Origin: Craspedostauros australis
Lineage: Eukaryota; Bacillariophyta; Bacillariophyceae; Mastogloiales; Achnanthaceae
Direction: 5' to 3'
Assembly: GCA_026770025.1 (NCBI GenBank)
Contig: JAMXDE010000015.1
Coordinates: 186,001 to 250,000, forward strand
DNA length: 64,000 nt
The translations under genes and the position numbers were made by a program. This document shows positions 42,620 through 54,159 of the stretch, one piece after another (the stretch's first letter is position 1; each line of letters opens with the position of its first letter). The notes below the pieces were generated by a model that did no database searches, was not told the origin of the DNA, and worked only from the letters and a program-made list of their open reading frames with translations.

Positions 42620-44715
42620 TTACATACAGTTAGCATTTCTTGTTCGCATCCGTTTCCTCGTACGCTGCCTGGCTGCCGCGAGTTCCCTCTTCATTGTGTG
42701 TGATAGTCTGTTCGGACTTCCATCTCTTGCATTGGCACCTCTGCTTGGACTTGGTGTCGAATTCTCAGCAGCCACATGGATGGACGCAGGGGCTCCCCTT
42801 CTCGTATCCGCGAAAATCACATCTTCGTCACATGCTTCATACTCGGTTCGTCCTCCTCCTGAAGTTCCTTCCGCTGTGGCAGGATGACCGTTGCCGTTTC
42901 CAAAGCGAGGATCGATGCTAACAGACAATGGCGAAGAAGACGCATTGCATGTTGTCTGACCCAGAGTTGCTGGGATGATCCTTCGTTCTCCTCTTCGTCT
43001 CTTCCGAATTCTTGAACCAGATCGTTGCACCACAGTTGCTCCAATATGTACATCTCCACTTGCTGAATTGGTCGATACTGACTGGCAATCGGTGTCTCCT
43101 TCCAGTACATTCCGTCTGTTTCTATCTCTGACCGACGTATGTTGCACCAACATGTTTGTCATTGATGGTGGTATCTCATTGTCCGTTTGCTGTGCCATGG
43201 TTGTTGCACTTCTGCGGCAGTCACTGCCCAGCGCATGCGCATTCTGCGTGGAGGCCGCAGAGGGGGGCTCTCTCCTTGCCCCTGCCTTGTTGACGTCCGG
43301 ATCTCCCCTCTCCATGATCCGAATGGTTGCATCTGGCGCCATGGCACCCCTGCCTCCCTCTGGTCCATCGATAGAATCTGACATGTTTGCACCAGTCGTG
43401 TTCAATCTATATGCAGGAACAGCAGAGGCCTGGGCAAGCAATGCATCTTCGGCATCAGCTTCTGCGGTTGCAGCCATTTCCGTAGCAAGCCTTGCTGCTT
43501 GTTGGGCGATCCTTGCGGTAGCGCGCTTTGCCCGGGTATCTGCCTTCTTCTGCCGGACCTCCTCGTTGGTATTGCGCTGCGTGTAGTTCAGGTTGGTTTC
43601 AGAACACCATAATGTTGGGTTGCTGTGGAGAAGATGATGACATGTGTTCTCGACCACTGCTGCCACACTCTTCACAGGGAAATTGCAAAGTGCCAGGGTA
43701 GGTGATACCCCCTGTGTCTCCATCCATGCCCTCTTTTCCTCATTCGACTGTGCGCACACGAACATGTGGCATCCAGCGCACACCCAGGTAGTCACATTCG
43801 CACAAACGACGCAGGTTCCTCGTTTGGCGACGCACTTCCTGGGGATGTGCTCTCTTTGCTTCATGTTGGTGCGTATCAAGTGTTGCCTTGGGGTATCTGC
43901 GGTGGCCTTCATGCAAAGGATACCTCGTAGCTCCGCTGGTTGTACCGGACTCGAATTTGTTGGAGGATTGCCTTCGAAGAGCCTTGGTATACCGTGTGGG
44001 ATCCTTTTGCAATGGATTGATATAGTGCCAGAATAGTTGCCATCAGCCTCAGCCTGTTGGACCTCGTCCTCATCGCATAGGCGCTGCAACATGTGCCGGA
44101 AGCACGTGTTGATTTCCACCATGGTCTGCTGGAAACTGCGACGCTGATTTACCCTGTTCCTGTAGTGGCCGAGCGTGTCACTTTCGATAACGTCAGTGTT
44201 GTCTGCTGGCCGATTCGGATCCACATGTTGGCTGACTTTGTGAATGGCCATGAACATGACTTGCAGCTGTCGTGAGACGGCAGTGCAGCCCATGGTTGGG
44301 ATGGGCAGGTCCGGAGAGTGTGATTCCATCATCCTGGTCATTATGTCTGAGCCTCCCTTCAACGAATTCCATACGGAGTAGATCTTGGGCAGGAAGGTTT
44401 TCACCTTGGGTACTGGAAACTTCAGGTGCTTGTGACAGGCTTGCCATTTCCGTACCTCCTGCATGAGGTCGTCCTCTGTGAGCGATGCGAGGACCTCGTT
44501 ACACCCTCGAAATGGTGCTTGTGTCGACATGGAAGCAAGAAATCTTGTCAACAATGCATAGGATGGTGATGCTGTCGTCCCCCTCACAGGAGTTTCCGAG
44601 TATGCGAATTCCAGAACCATTTTGTGGAGGTCCTTCAGCACCCTGCTGTAGGCTACAAGAAGTGATGGTCTGAACCTGGTTGCAATGGTGCGAATTGGTT
44701 TTGCTGCCGTGTCGC
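42620..44715 (-). CDS. Exon 3 of the fused transposase: third DDE Asp and Cys cluster
   Basis: The frame is open from 44749 to TAA at 42620, but the acceptor ATCACAG at 44716-44722 joins it in phase to the upstream exon (reading CIG-DTAAK). The first residues complete the YqaJ-like domain. VWNSLKGGSDIMTRMM (Asp codon near 44348) aligns in character with the GGVDxxD region that carries the third catalytic Asp in piggyBac-type enzymes. Further on, CVVC...CAGC...FVC...TCHHLLH is a Cys/His cluster like the piggyBac C-terminal zinc domain. The tail is Ser/Thr-rich, ending with basic stretches (RIRKRRRGERR, RTRKRMRTR) fit for nuclear import. If the intron is wrong, this would be a separate 709-residue protein. 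Confidence 0.65.
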
Positions 44716-44858
44716 CTGTGATGTGGTGACACAGTTCGTCCCGTTGCAATCCAATGTTGTGAGGTGATTTTCATGACAAGTGAAGATAGTGGATGGAGGT
44801 TAGTGATGTGGATTCTCATGCAAAGACGGGAAATGATGATATCACCTCAGATACGTAC
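44716..44858 (-). other. Candidate intron 2 of the transposase (143 bp)
   Basis: Donor GTACGT at 44858-44853 and acceptor CACAG ending at 44716. Removal keeps the frame and bypasses the TGA at 44842. The pyrimidine tract before the acceptor is weak. Confidence 0.55.
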
Positions 44859-46903
44859 CAATGCAAAGGAGGGCGTTCGGAACACCAAAGACAAAGGAAT
44901 GATGCAACAACTGTATCATTTCCTCTGGTCTCGAAAAAGCCGCTCTGAACTCATCATCCTGCAGTGGGAAGAACGCATTGTTGTTGATTGGGTGACCAGG
45001 TCGTTGTTTTGCCTTTGCATGCCACTCCTTTTCGTCCAGTTCTGTCTTTGGTGATGCTCGAGTTTTCATTTCGACCACGAACACCTTTTCTTGTAGTTCA
45101 CTGGCAGATTCTCCCACAACTGCAAGAAAGTCCACTGATGCTCGAGCATAAGGCTGGTCAGGATGCCTCACCAGCCCAGCACTGAATGCAGCTTTCAGTC
45201 GAGTGTTGGGCCCACAAATGTTGGCATGTGTCATCACCTCTTCCATCAAAGGGTCTTCGTTGTCCAACCCGAGCTGGATTGGTTCTCCCTCTTCACCCTT
45301 GCGGGGCTTCATATACCAGGAGGACAGCACCTGTTGCATGAGGCGCATCTGCAGCTCCTGCAGGTATTTGTTGGTACCTGCATCCTCCGACTCCTTCCTG
45401 TTGTTGCACGGTTGAGAAGTGTCTGCAGGTGCGGACGGCTGTGCTTGGTCTTGTTTGACCAGCATTCTCCGGAGGTCTGCAGCGGCGATCTTGTCCCTCC
45501 TGGATGCTGGATATCTTTTGGTGTGGATTGATTTCAGCATTGTTGTAGTCATGAGGCAGTATCGTCGATGAAACTTGCACTTCATTTGTAGGATCTTCTT
45601 CAGTTTTGATAGCAACGTGCCCAGTCCACGAGAGTTGTTGTCACCATAGAAGAGCCCGACCAATGCTCGGATTTCTTCCTCAGCTGCTGCTTGAGACAAC
45701 ACACTGTGGTCACAGAGTAATGCATGTAGCAGTATCTGCTCATCCGACAGTGTGTTGCCTGGAGCTGAATCATCCTCATGAGAGGTACTGGTGGCACTGT
45801 CCGAGTCAGGAACCGATTCTGCACGTTTGCTCAACGCGTCGAGCATCTTCTCTTCCAAAGCAGCCGAGTCGATGCTGTTCTCTGTCAGCGCCTTGTACAC
45901 CGAATGGGCCCTGTCGTTGATCTTCCGCATTTTCTTAGTTCGATCAAGGTCTCCCAATTTTGCGCCATGGTCGATCCCAAGATACTCTGCAACTGTCTTC
46001 CATGCTGCAATATCGAAGGTGCTCATGTTGGCTCTGTCAACCCACTCCTCTGATTGAAGAATAGTCGAAATGAGCTTGTATGTTGATGAGCTTGTGAGTG
46101 CGAACTTCCGTAGCATGAACCAGAGTGGGTCACGTTGGGCACATGTCAGTCCCTCAACCTGAAGGTCATGGATGTGTGACGACCATCTTGCCTTGGCCGC
46201 TTCCCGTCGGTGCCGTAATTCCTCTGTGGCAATGTGGACCTGGGTCATGGCATCTCGTCTTTCGTCTCCACCTTCAGCTGCAAGGAAGAGATGATCAGCA
46301 TGCGCCAAATTCCTCTCTCCTTCTTGCACTGCATGGGATGTACCATAGTTGTAGGCAAATGGCACGAAGTATTGGGGAAAGGAAGACGTCCTCAAGTCTG
46401 CATCAGGAGGAGCGTTGACAAGGTTGTTGTACAGCTTCTCGTCCGCAAAGTTGACAAGAGTCAGGTCCCACTCAAAGCCACCCCTCTTGGTCTCAACCCC
46501 AACCACCATCTTTCCGTTGTCCCTCATGGCATGGCATGTCAATACCTTGTTTGGTATCTTGTCAGTGGAAGCAATCCAAACGTACGGTATCCCTTTCATC
46601 CGAAGATCCATTTGACCTTTCGGTCTCCGTTCACGTTGACCAAAATCAAATGGGAGGTATCCGTCACGCTTGTGGGTGCTGAGGATATCAGCTCCAACTT
46701 CGATGAGGTTCTTGACTATCTCTTCGCAGCTGTAGCCTCGATCGAATAAGACGGTTACATCCTCCAGCCACATCATTCCCTTCCCGAGCTGCTGCTTGAT
46801 GGCATCCAGCGTCAACTTCGTGTCTCCACCTTGAGATTTCCTGAGCCAGAACAGACCACATGGCATACCCGAACAGGTGAATGCCATTGTGTTGGCAACA
46901 AGG
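44859..46903 (-). CDS. Exon 2 of the fused transposase: second DDE Asp and YqaJ-like nuclease
   Basis: It begins after the acceptor TTTCTCAG (46904) with LVANTMAFTCSGMPCG. The segment MWLEDVTVLFDRGYSCEEI (Asp codon near 46742), followed by STHKR, fits the second catalytic Asp of a DDE transposase. About 180 residues later LWFMLRKFALTSSSTYKLI resembles the N-terminal R...LTaS signature of YqaJ/lambda-exonuclease recombinases. ARASVDFLAVVG (near 45128) and VFVVEMKTR (near 45070) supply the D...ExK metal-binding pair of that nuclease fold. A helical linker separates them. Read alone, the frame starts at 46935 only with a non-ATG codon, agreeing with its being an internal exon. Confidence 0.65.
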
Positions 46904-46941
46904 CTGAGAAAGAATAGAAGGAGAGTGGAATGCAAGAAAAA

Positions 46942-47573
46942 TATTAGCGCAACGCTAAATCTCTAACAATAGCGACACCCGTCGACCAATCAGAAATCTC
47001 CACTTTTCTTCCTTTTTCCGTTCCGAACGGAAATTTTGGTCGAAAATCCGTTGTGTCAAATTTGTGTCACATTTCGCGTCGCAAGAACCGTTTTCCCGTT
47101 AATCACAGATTTCGGATGTCGCGGAAATGAATTTCTTGCCAAGATGAACCTCTCTGCCCAATCAGGACAGACTTCGGTCTTGGGTGCGACACGTGCGAAT
47201 CTTGCCATGACCTTCTCAAGTGAATACGATCAATCGTGTGATCGTACTACTAGCAACATCGTGAGAAGACGTAATTCACAACACGGGGTATCGCGGTGTT
47301 TTGTTCATTGACTTTTGCAACTCATCTTCACGCAGTAACACGCACATTTGTCGTGTTGTCTCCGTGTTAATTTTACTTGCAATTGCATGATATCATGTCA
47401 TGCCTCTTTCATGCTCACAGTTCTCAAGAAACCATCTTGTGAGCTCGCCTGCATTCATACTACCATACGAATAATACAGTAAACAAACACTCTCCTCACC
47501 AACAACAACGACTTGATCACTCTACGTTCTCGGTGCGGTATCCTTCACACCCATCTACGATTACGTTCTAACA
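46942..47573 (+). mobile_element. 5' LTR of family-3 copia
   Basis: Starts TATTAGCGCAACGCTAAATC and ends GATTACGTTCTAACA. GTATTAGCGC...GCGCAACGCTAA forms a short inverted repeat near the start. It is identical to the 3' LTR over most of its length except the cluster described in the findings. Confidence 0.88.
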
Positions 47574-47903
47574 GATTAACAGTCGCAAGCTTTCACCTAC
47601 TGAATTGATTGCGTGACAATCCATCCATCCTTCATCCCTCGTCCATCCACGAGCGATCCCTTCACCTTCCATCACGTGACGACGTGATTTCGGCTTTCCT
47701 TCGGCTTTCTCGCATTCGCAGAACGCCCTCCTTTCGGTTCCCCTGCTGAGTTCGGGCCTTCCCACTCAGCCATCCAAGACTTCCTGCAGTACCCTCCCGC
47801 ACCAGAAGACGATTCAGTCAGTGCACTCCAGCCTCAGCTATCCTTCAGCTCTCAGCTATTCTTCGCTTCCATCTTCCATCCGTCCATCCATCCATCGCTC
47901 ATC

Positions 47904-50900
47904 ATGACGACTGCTGAGACGGACCTCGCCACCCTGGATCACATCCTCGGTGTCATCGGCATCCCTTCCGACTCAACTCCTCGCGATATCATCGCTCATG
48001 AGGACATCATCAGCCCTCTCGACCTCGTCTCTCTCACCGAGGATGACCTTCGCAGCTTCCATCTCAGTGGCAACACCGATGATGGCGAGCCCTTCACCGC
48101 ATCCCTCGGCATCAACCACATCCGCAAGATTCTGAACCTCGGCAAGTGGTACCTCACTCAGTCCATTCTGGATGACGATACCTGGAACGAACTTGATCGC
48201 GCTACCTTCATGGCGTTCACGGCTGAGCAGAGCAACCCTTCTCTTCCTTCTTCACGCTCGCATTCGACTGCAAGCACACCTGTGCCATCTCCAACTGGCA
48301 TGGGCATGGGCATGGGCAACCACACCACTCCGGCATCCGCATTCCGTCCTGTGGCCGAAGAACCTCCGCATGTGAACTTCGGATTCGATCCTTCGGCTTC
48401 GGTGCCTGATCCTGCCTTCCCGCAACCGCCTGTGACTCCATCCATGGCACCCTCTTCAAACTTCCCAGGTGTCCAAGCCATGGAGCTTCCAGCTGACTAC
48501 GTCAAGGAGTTCAGCAAGGCAACCAAGCGGGAGAGTCTGTCGCTCCCAACACTGAAAGACGACAAGCACTTCCTCACCTTCATGCGGACCTTCGAGACTC
48601 TTTCCTTCTCCCATGGACTCAACCACCATCTCGACATGGATTTCATGCCGGCACCCAAGGACGAGGCCTTCTTCGCGAGCCAGAATCGCTACCTCTTCGC
48701 CGTGCTCACTGAGCACGTCAAGACTTCCAAGAGTCGGCGCATCATCCGTGCCTACAAGAAGTCTTGCGATGGCCGTGCGGCCTACGCCGATCTCGTTGAT
48801 AGCTACACCAGTGGTGTCGTCGGCGAGACTCTGTCCATCAAGTACCGCGATGCCATCGTCGCATTCCGCTTGGACCAGACTTGGACCAAGACCCGGGAGC
48901 AATTCCTCGATGCCTGGGAAACCAAGCTCGATGACATCGAAGAGCTCGATGATGCATGTGTCGATGAGGCAGTCAAGCAGCAATGGTTGCGCACCGCCAT
49001 CGGTCCCGATGTCGACTTGACTCGGGCCTACACCAACGTCAAGTCCAACTCCCGTCAACGTCACAAGCAATCTCGCGGCTTCATCAAGGTCGGTGTCTCC
49101 TTCGAAGACCTCCTCGAGTTCGTCCGCGATGAGGCGCAGTCCCTTGATGCCAATCAGCCTCGCACCACATCTCGGCGCAAGGTCAACAACGCCAAGACCA
49201 GCGGCTCTGCTGGCAAGGGCAATGGCAAGGACTATGCCAAGGACGACCGCCGTTCCATTCCCAACGACGAATGGCGTGAGATGTCCAAGGATCAGCGTAA
49301 GGCTTTCCTTGAGGCAAAGGGCAAGTGGCGCAAGAACAAGGGCAAGGGCAAGGCTGACTCCCACCGAGCTGCCAACAACGCTGCCACATCTTCGGGCACC
49401 ACCGACACTCCTTCCGCAACTCCGCCTGCTGGTAACACCGACTCTTCCAAGGCTGGTGACCAGTCCACTGCCATCGATCGCCTTCTCGCACAGACCAAGT
49501 CCACCTCTTTGTCTGACGATACTCCTCAACTGGTCTACAAGGGCCAGACCTGGCGCCTTGCCAACTCCACGGTGGTCCGGTACAGCTTCAACAAGCTTGT
49601 CAAGGACCACTCTGGCTCTCTCGTCGACAGCGGTGCCAATGGTGGCTTGGCTGGCGATGACGTCCTCGTTCTCTGCAAGACAGGACACACCGCCGACGTC
49701 AGTGGCATTGGTGACTCTGCCATTGCCAACCTCGACATCGGTACGGTTGCTGGTCTCATCCAGACCACCGAAGGGCCCATCATTGGTAAATTCCACCAAT
49801 ACGCGCTCTACGGAAAGGGCAAGACCATCCATTCATCCAATCAGCTTGGTGCCTTCAGAATGGATGTCAACGAACGCCCACGGAATCTCCCTGGAGGTCG
49901 CCAGACCATCATCACACCAGGAGGCCACATCATCCCACTGGCTGTCCGGCAGGGCCTGTCCTACATGGACATGGCCAAGCCCACCCGCTCTGAACTCGAC
50001 AAGTATCCACATGTCGACTTCACCGCGGACGACGAATGGGACCCTTCTTCCCTCGACCAGGAGATGAACCTCGACGACGTCGACGATGATGACGCCGCAG
50101 CACTCCAGCGCCGCGAGAACAACTCTACCGTTCTCACGGCCTACACTGGTGCTCGCCAAGCCGACATCGCTGACAACCCGGGCAGCATCATTGCCACTCG
50201 CAAGCCTGCCGACTACGAGGCTCTCCGACCCCACTTCGGCTGGATTCCAGCTCGTCGCGTTCGCGACACTCTTCGGTGTACCTCTCAATGGTACCGTACC
50301 GCCGAGCGCTTCTCCATGCGCAAGCATTTCAAGTCTCGGTTCCCAGCGGCCAACGTCGACCGTCTCCATGAGACGGTTGCGATGGATACGCTCTTCTCCG
50401 ATACCCCTGCTCACAACGACGGGGTTCCCGGCCATGGCGGCTGCACCATGCTTCAGGTGTACGTCGCCCTCGACTCTCGGTTCACGGCCGGTTTTCCCAT
50501 GCCATCCGAGAGCCGCATCTCCGACACTCTCCGTGACTTCATTCGACGCCACGGGGCTCCCGACCTACTGATGTCTGATAACGCCAAGGCGCAGATCGGT
50601 AACAAGGTTATGGAGATCCTCCGGCAGTATCACATCCGTGATCACCAGAGTGAGCCGGAACATCAACACCAGAACGGCGCGGAACGCCGGATCCAGGATA
50701 TCAAACGCACGACCAACGGTGTGATGGATCGCACGGGTACTCCCGACCGCTTCTGGCTGATCTGCACGCTCTATGTGATTGATCTCTTCAATCACATCGC
50801 GCAGGTCACCGCTGGCTCCATCACCCCCCTTCAAGCCGCCTTCGGACAGCGACCGGACATCTCCAAGTTCCTGTCCTACCGGTGGTGGCAACCTGTCTAC

Positions 50901-53504
50901 TATCGGGTTGACAACCCCACCTTCCCCAGCCAGTCCAAGGAGCGCAGTGGACGCTGGGCCGGTCCCTGCCTTCACAAAGGCGATGATCTTACCTTCTGGG
51001 TCCTCGACGACGAGACCCAGCGACTCCTCCCTCGGTCTGCCATCCGACCTGCCGACGACTCTGCCACCCGCAATCTTCGTGCGGACTTCCCCTTCCCCAT
51101 TGTTGGGGAGGACGATGGCTCTGATGCCATGAATGTGGCGAATGGGGAGCCAGACGACGACATCTCCGTCCCTCCTGACTCCGACCCCATCGTACACTCC
51201 CTCGCCGATTCCATCCTGGCTGACCGCCGCGGCACAGACCCTGAAACAGTGGGGAATGCCAAGGTCCACATCCCAAAGTTCTCTCCCGAGGATCTCGTTG
51301 GGATGACCTTCATCCACGAGAAGGATGGCCAGCAAGTCAGAGCGGAGGTGGTGCAAAAGGTCAATGACCTTGACGCAGCCAACCACCAACGCATCAAGAT
51401 GCTACTCGCACTGGCTGATGGGGAGACGCATGACCTCATCTCCTACGTTGAGCTCGCCGATATCATCGAACGGCAACAAGAGCACAGCGACGACCCTGAC
51501 GCCAAGTGGGAGTTCGACTCCATCATCGGACACGAGGGTCCCCTCCCATCTTCCTCTCCGTCCTACAAGGGATCGAGCTTCAACGTCATCGTCAAATGGG
51601 GAGACGGCTCCACCTCCACCGAACCCCTCTCCATCATGATTCAGGATGATCCTGTCTCTTGCGCTGCCTACGGCCGCCGCCACGAGCTGCTCGACGAGCC
51701 TGGCTGGAAGCGCCTCAAGCGCCTCGCCATCCGAACCAACCGTCTTGAGCGACAAGTCCACGTCGCCAAGGCCAAGGCCTTCAACCACGCCCCTACCTTC
51801 CAGTTCGGTGTCCAAGTCCCTCGCAACCACAAGGAGGCGATGCGACTCGACGACAAGAACGGCAACACTCTCTGGGCCGATGCCGAGAAGAAGGAGATGG
51901 ACCAACTCTTCGGGTACCATACCTTCAAGTCTCTCGGAAAAGGCGCCCCAGTCCCTTCTGGCTTCCAGAAGATCCGCCTCCAATGGGTCTATGCTGTGAA
52001 GCACGACCTCCGCCACAAGGCGCGCTGCGTCGCTGGTGGTCATCTCACCGACCCCTGCAAGGATGCATCCTACGCAGGTGTGGTCAGTCTTCGCTCTCTC
52101 CGCCTCTCCCTCCTCGCCGGCGAACTCAACGGCATCCCAACCTGGGTTGGAGACATCGGCAATGCGTATCTTGAGGCCTTCACTCAAGAACGCATCTGCT
52201 TCATCGCTGGCGATGAATTCGGTGACTTCGCTGGTCATACCATGCAGATAGTCAAGGCACTCTACGGCCTGCGCACATCGGGCGCCCGATTCCATGAGGC
52301 TCTCGCCGACACCCTTCGCGACATGGGTTTCCTCCAATGCCGCTCCGATCCCGACGTCTGGATGCGTGACGCCAACTCCCATTGGGAGTACGTCTGCGTC
52401 TACGTCGATGATCTCACCGCGACGATGGCCGACCCCAAGGCTTTCTTCGACATCCTCTCTTCGAAGTACGGGTACCAGCTCAAGGGAGTTGGTCCTATCA
52501 AGTACCATCTCGGTGCTGACTTCGGCCGTGATCCCGACGGCACTCTCAAGCTCTCCCCGCAATCCTACATCAAGCGGATGATGGAGAACTACGAGCGCAT
52601 GTTCGGCGAGCTTCCCCGCAAGATCAGCTGCCCCCTCGACAAGGCCGACAGTCCGGAGCTCGACACCTCTTCCGAACTTAGCGAAACCGACAAACGCAAG
52701 TTCATGTCGCTCATCGGTGCACTCCAGTGGTGTATCTCCCTCGGACGGTTTGACATCTCTGTCGCCGTCATGACGCTGGCACGCTTCCGCTCAGCTCCTC
52801 GCCAAGGCCATCTGGACCGCGCCAAGCGCATCTACGGGTATCTTCGAAAACACCCGGATGCAGCCATCCGCTTCCGCACGTGCGTTCCCCGCTTCGATCT
52901 TCACTACGAGGTTCCCAACCATGACTGGATCTACTCCGTCTATGGGAAGACCTCTGAGGAGATTCCGGACGACATCCCCGAGCCGAAAGGCAAACCTGTC
53001 CGAACCACCACGTTCGTCGACGCCAACCTTCTCCACTGCCAAGTCACTGGCAGATCTGCTACCAGTGCTCTCCATCTGGTAAACCAGACCCCCATCGAAT
53101 GGTTCTCCAAGCGCCAAGGCACGGTCGAGACCGCCACCTACGGGTCCGAGTTCGTCGCTGCCCGCCAAGCTACGGAGCAGATCATCTCCCTTCGCCTCGC
53201 TCTCCGCGAGATGGGCATTCCGATCGACGGCCCCAGCTGGATGCTGGGTGACAATCAGTCCGTCATCACCTCCTCCACGGTCCCCAAGAGCATGCTCTCC
53301 AAGCGCCACAACGCACTGGCTTACCATCGCGTCCGGTCCGCTGTCGCCGCTGGCATCCTCTACTTCATCAAGATCCCCGGCACGCAGAACGTCGCCGACG
53401 TGATGACGAAGTTCCTCCCGTGGGCTGTCTTCTGGCCCCTCGTGAAGCCCATCCTCTTCTGGAAAGGACACACCGAGTCCTCTACCCCGACCTACAAGAC
53501 CTGA
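47904..53504 (+). CDS. Gag-Pol polyprotein, Ty1/copia family 3 (1866 aa)
   Basis: An intact frame beginning at ATG 47904 (CATCATG context) about 330 bp after the 5' LTR. Gag carries a Lys-rich basic segment (GKWRKNKGKGKADS, about residue 475) instead of visible CCHC knuckles. Then: protease DSGANGG near residue 575; integrase with Asp 827 (VAMDTLF), Asp near 891 (LMSDNAKAQ) and Glu near 927 (NGAERRIQD); reverse transcriptase with YVDDL near 1500; and RNase H with FVDANLL near 1704 and LGDNQSV. It differs strongly from families 1 and 2 and lacks their HRMLGH and QQNGRVE motifs. It resembles the diatom copia proteins lacking a zinc knuckle. Codons are more C-rich at third positions than in the surroundings. 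Confidence 0.93.
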   Translation: MTTAETDLATLDHILGVIGIPSDSTPRDIIAHEDIISPLDLVSLTEDDLRSFHLSGNTDDGEPFTASLGINHIRKILNLGKWYLTQSILDDDTWNELDRATFMAFTAEQSNPSLPSSRSHSTASTPVPSPTGMGMGMGNHTTPASAFRPVAEEPPHVNFGFDPSASVPDPAFPQPPVTPSMAPSSNFPGVQAMELPADYVKEFSKATKRESLSLPTLKDDKHFLTFMRTFETLSFSHGLNHHLDMDFMPAPKDEAFFASQNRYLFAVLTEHVKTSKSRRIIRAYKKSCDGRAAYADLVDSYTSGVVGETLSIKYRDAIVAFRLDQTWTKTREQFLDAWETKLDDIEELDDACVDEAVKQQWLRTAIGPDVDLTRAYTNVKSNSRQRHKQSRGFIKVGVSFEDLLEFVRDEAQSLDANQPRTTSRRKVNNAKTSGSAGKGNGKDYAKDDRRSIPNDEWREMSKDQRKAFLEAKGKWRKNKGKGKADSHRAANNAATSSGTTDTPSATPPAGNTDSSKAGDQSTAIDRLLAQTKSTSLSDDTPQLVYKGQTWRLANSTVVRYSFNKLVKDHSGSLVDSGANGGLAGDDVLVLCKTGHTADVSGIGDSAIANLDIGTVAGLIQTTEGPIIGKFHQYALYGKGKTIHSSNQLGAFRMDVNERPRNLPGGRQTIITPGGHIIPLAVRQGLSYMDMAKPTRSELDKYPHVDFTADDEWDPSSLDQEMNLDDVDDDDAAALQRRENNSTVLTAYTGARQADIADNPGSIIATRKPADYEALRPHFGWIPARRVRDTLRCTSQWYRTAERFSMRKHFKSRFPAANVDRLHETVAMDTLFSDTPAHNDGVPGHGGCTMLQVYVALDSRFTAGFPMPSESRISDTLRDFIRRHGAPDLLMSDNAKAQIGNKVMEILRQYHIRDHQSEPEHQHQNGAERRIQDIKRTTNGVMDRTGTPDRFWLICTLYVIDLFNHIAQVTAGSITPLQAAFGQRPDISKFLSYRWWQPVYYRVDNPTFPSQSKERSGRWAGPCLHKGDDLTFWVLDDETQRLLPRSAIRPADDSATRNLRADFPFPIVGEDDGSDAMNVANGEPDDDISVPPDSDPIVHSLADSILADRRGTDPETVGNAKVHIPKFSPEDLVGMTFIHEKDGQQVRAEVVQKVNDLDAANHQRIKMLLALADGETHDLISYVELADIIERQQEHSDDPDAKWEFDSIIGHEGPLPSSSPSYKGSSFNVIVKWGDGSTSTEPLSIMIQDDPVSCAAYGRRHELLDEPGWKRLKRLAIRTNRLERQVHVAKAKAFNHAPTFQFGVQVPRNHKEAMRLDDKNGNTLWADAEKKEMDQLFGYHTFKSLGKGAPVPSGFQKIRLQWVYAVKHDLRHKARCVAGGHLTDPCKDASYAGVVSLRSLRLSLLAGELNGIPTWVGDIGNAYLEAFTQERICFIAGDEFGDFAGHTMQIVKALYGLRTSGARFHEALADTLRDMGFLQCRSDPDVWMRDANSHWEYVCVYVDDLTATMADPKAFFDILSSKYGYQLKGVGPIKYHLGADFGRDPDGTLKLSPQSYIKRMMENYERMFGELPRKISCPLDKADSPELDTSSELSETDKRKFMSLIGALQWCISLGRFDISVAVMTLARFRSAPRQGHLDRAKRIYGYLRKHPDAAIRFRTCVPRFDLHYEVPNHDWIYSVYGKTSEEIPDDIPEPKGKPVRTTTFVDANLLHCQVTGRSATSALHLVNQTPIEWFSKRQGTVETATYGSEFVAARQATEQIISLRLALREMGIPIDGPSWMLGDNQSVITSSTVPKSMLSKRHNALAYHRVRSAVAAGILYFIKIPGTQNVADVMTKFLPWAVFWPLVKPILFWKGHTESSTPTYKT

Positions 53505-53518
53505 ATGTCCGGGACACG

Positions 53519-53528
53519 CTTTGGGGAG
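53519..53528 (+). promoter_or_regulatory. Polypurine tract TTTGGGGAG
   Basis: Purine run directly before the family-3 3' LTR, a few bases after the pol stop codon. Confidence 0.55.
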
Positions 53529-54159
53529 TATTAGCGCAACGCTAAATCTCTAACAATAGCGACACCCGTCGACCAATCAGAAATCTCCACTTTTCTTCCT
53601 TTTTCCGTTCCGAACGGAAATTTTGGTCGAAAATCCGTTGTGTCAAATTTGTGTCACATTTCGCGTCGCAAGAACCGTTTTCCCTTCAAACACAGTTCCA
53701 AAATGTCGCGGAAATTGATTTCTTGCCAAGATGAACCTCTCTGCCCAATCAGGACAGACTTCGGTCTTGGGTGCGACACGTGCGAATCTTGCCATGACCT
53801 TCTCAAGTGAATACGATCAATCGTGTGATCGTACTACTAGCAACATCGTGAGAAGACGTAATTCACAACACGGGGTATCGCGGTGTTTTGTTCATTGACT
53901 TTTGCAACTCATCTTCACGCAGTAACACGCACATTTGTCGTGTTGTCTCCGTGTTATTTTACTTGCAATTGCATGATATCATGTCATGCCTCTTTCATGC
54001 TCACAGTTCTCAAGAAACCATCTTGTGAGCTCGCCTGCATTCATACTACCATACGAATAATACAGTAAACAAACACTCTCCTCACCAACAACAACGACTT
54101 GATCACTCTACGTTCTCGGTGCGGTATCCTTCACACCCATCTACGATTACGTTCTAACA
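53529..54159 (+). mobile_element. 3' LTR of family-3 copia
   Basis: 631 bp; same ends as the 5' LTR, one base shorter through a single-base gap in a T/A run (GTTAATTTT versus GTTATTTT). Confidence 0.88.

Larger units (their letters stand above)
46942..54159 (+). mobile_element. Full-length copia element, family 3, inside intron 1
   Basis: LTRs of 632 bp (46942-47573) and 631 bp (53529-54159) enclose an intact gag-pol frame. The element lies in an A-rich site; flanks AAAAA and AAAAG could be a 5-bp target duplication with one change. It is opposite in orientation to the host transposase gene. LTR ends are TATTAG...CTAACA, so the 5' end departs from the usual TG. Confidence 0.92.

Noticed and set aside
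48456-49832. Antisense frame of 458 codons in family-3 gag
   Set aside because: Results from GC-rich third positions of the real plus-strand frame; no motif or start context.
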